A DNA stretch of 5,169 bases from Ruminococcus difficilis (lineage in GTDB: Bacteria > Bacillota_A > Clostridia > Oscillospirales > Acutalibacteraceae), in the NCBI RefSeq assembly GCF_016680995.1, contig NZ_JAEQMG010000135.1, positions 1-5,169 on the forward strand. Direction: 5' to 3'. A model generated the notes under the pieces. That model saw only the letters and a list, made by a program, of their open reading frames with translations. It was not told where the DNA came from and searched no databases. The position numbers and the translations under genes are program-made. Shown here piece after piece: positions 4,418-5,169 of this stretch (within the stretch, counting starts at the first letter, position 1; every line of letters starts with the position of its first letter).

Positions 4418-5169
4418 CTATTCAAAGCCAATGTCTGTGTTTGTGTGTTCTTGGAATTTACTTCCGATTTTGTCAATGCGTTTTTTAACGGCGCTGTGCG
4501 TTTTATAGCCGACCTTATCCGCAATTTCCTGATAGGTATAGCCTTCAACACGAAGCTCCAATATCTGCCTGTCCTTTTCGGACAGTGTTGCCATAAACCG
4601 CTCAACATCAACCTTAGCGGCTGTGTCGCCTTCCAAGTCGATACTATCGTCCGCCTTATCCCACTCAGCTCCGTCGTGATTTTTCTTGTAATCTTCCTGA
4701 AACGCCTCGAGCGAGATCATCGGGTGCTTAGTTTTCTTATGATAATAGCTGTTCTTAAAGTCGTTTTTCTGTTGGCTATATCTATAATCGAAATCCTCAA
4801 AGCACTGATATTCCTTGACAACTGCGAGAATCTCATTCATTCCGAAACGCTCCATTGTTTTCGGAACGATATCCTTCAAAACAGCATCAACATATTCGTC
4901 GCTGACAAAGCCGAAAAAAGTTGTGGGCTGAATATCGTTAACAAGGCTCTCAATCGGCGGCAGCACGCCCTCATCCTGCATTGTTTTTATCCAGAAAGAC
5001 GGTGCGTGAGAAAACTTCCACGCCGGATGGTCGCCCGAATATATCTCACGTCCTACATTCAATCCCATATATTCCCATACAAGATAATGGAAAGCGTCAT
5101 ACATCAAGAGTGCGAATTGGTCGCTTTCTATCAGCTCTATCTGCTTCCAGTTTGTGAACAGCTCATAGG
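4418..5169 (-). CDS. Sigma-region-4-like HTH protein, 5' end outside window
   Basis: The frame stays open from the TAG at 4418 to the window edge (249 visible residues), past the TTG at 5107 that might be mistaken for a start. The upstream codons read YELFTNWKQIELIESDQFALL and continue smoothly, so the true start lies beyond 5169. The C-terminal part (visible residues about 191-238) begins LSEKDRQILELRVEGYTYQEIADKVG and matches the helix-turn-helix of sigma-70 region 4. It is preceded by an acidic linker (about 170-187). The N-terminal 160 residues are aromatic-rich and show no sigma region 2 pattern, so calling it a genuine sigma factor is not justified; a DNA-binding regulator of an accessory element is safer. 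It lies directly upstream of parM on the same strand, separated by a terminator and two hairpins. It could regulate the partition genes or be the end of another operon. Confidence 0.7.
   Translation of the reverse strand, partial: YELFTNWKQIELIESDQFALLMYDAFHYLVWEYMGLNVGREIYSGDHPAWKFSHAPSFWIKTMQDEGVLPPIESLVNDIQPTTFFGFVSDEYVDAVLKDIVPKTMERFGMNEILAVVKEYQCFEDFDYRYSQQKNDFKNSYYHKKTKHPMISLEAFQEDYKKNHDGAEWDKADDSIDLEGDTAAKVDVERFMATLSEKDRQILELRVEGYTYQEIADKVGYKTHSAVKKRIDKIGSKFQEHTNTDIGFE

Noticed and set aside
1..5169. CRISPR array, tRNA, rRNA or insertion sequence
   Set aside because: I found no regularly spaced long repeats, cloverleaf-like segment, rRNA motif or transposase frame on either strand.

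Overview
All recognisable genes in this window lie on the minus strand, so gene order is best read from high to low coordinates. The translated products are typical of Bacillota, class Clostridia, most like a gut or rumen Oscillospiraceae/Ruminococcus-type bacterium. The basis is strong AGGAGG-type ribosome sites, TGnTATAAT-like promoters, Cys-rich lipoprotein signals, and a VanY-type peptidase with a clostridial-style C-terminal extension. The genus is an inference.

Right part (about 2924-5169) looks like plasmid or integrated-element DNA. It holds a 5'-truncated gene for a protein with a sigma-region-4-like helix-turn-helix, a terminator and two further hairpins in the gap before the next gene, then an actin-like ParM/StbA ATPase translationally overlapped with a small ribbon-helix-helix ParR-like protein. 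Four copies of the octamer TGCCGTCA (three direct, one inverted) sit exactly at and after the parR stop codon and are a candidate centromere (parC). No integrase, replication gene or conjugation gene is visible, so plasmid versus integrated element cannot be decided.

Left part (1-2923) is a set of cell-wall genes: a VanY-type D,D-carboxypeptidase (M15B) with an unusual C-terminal extension, a VanX/DdpX-type D-Ala-D-Ala dipeptidase (M15D), a YkuD-type L,D-transpeptidase lipoprotein, and the first 38 codons of a second lipoprotein whose signal peptide closely resembles that of the transpeptidase. Promoter-like sequences precede the dipeptidase and the transpeptidase, so these are probably neighbouring transcription units rather than one tight operon. 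Together they could trim pentapeptide stems to tetrapeptides, destroy free D-Ala-D-Ala and make 3-3 cross-links. No vanH, vanA-type ligase or vanRS is present, so the window does not by itself indicate a vancomycin-resistance operon.

The most interesting place is the seam between the two parts. The VanY reading frame begins with a weak GTG and has no signal peptide or lipobox, although the enzyme family normally works outside the membrane. The first codons fall inside a 16-bp near-perfect inverted repeat (2905-2920 / 2947-2962). Just inside the repeat the sequence resembles the post-lipobox linker of the lipoprotein at the left edge. This suggests that vanY lost its secretion signal at a recombination or insertion junction with the partition module.

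No stretch longer than 300 bases lacks a gene; the intergenic gaps (116-182, 957-1112, 1770-1933, 2924-3053, 4300-4417) are described individually where they hold something. The gap 1770-1933 holds the dipeptidase promoter and no clear terminator for vanY.
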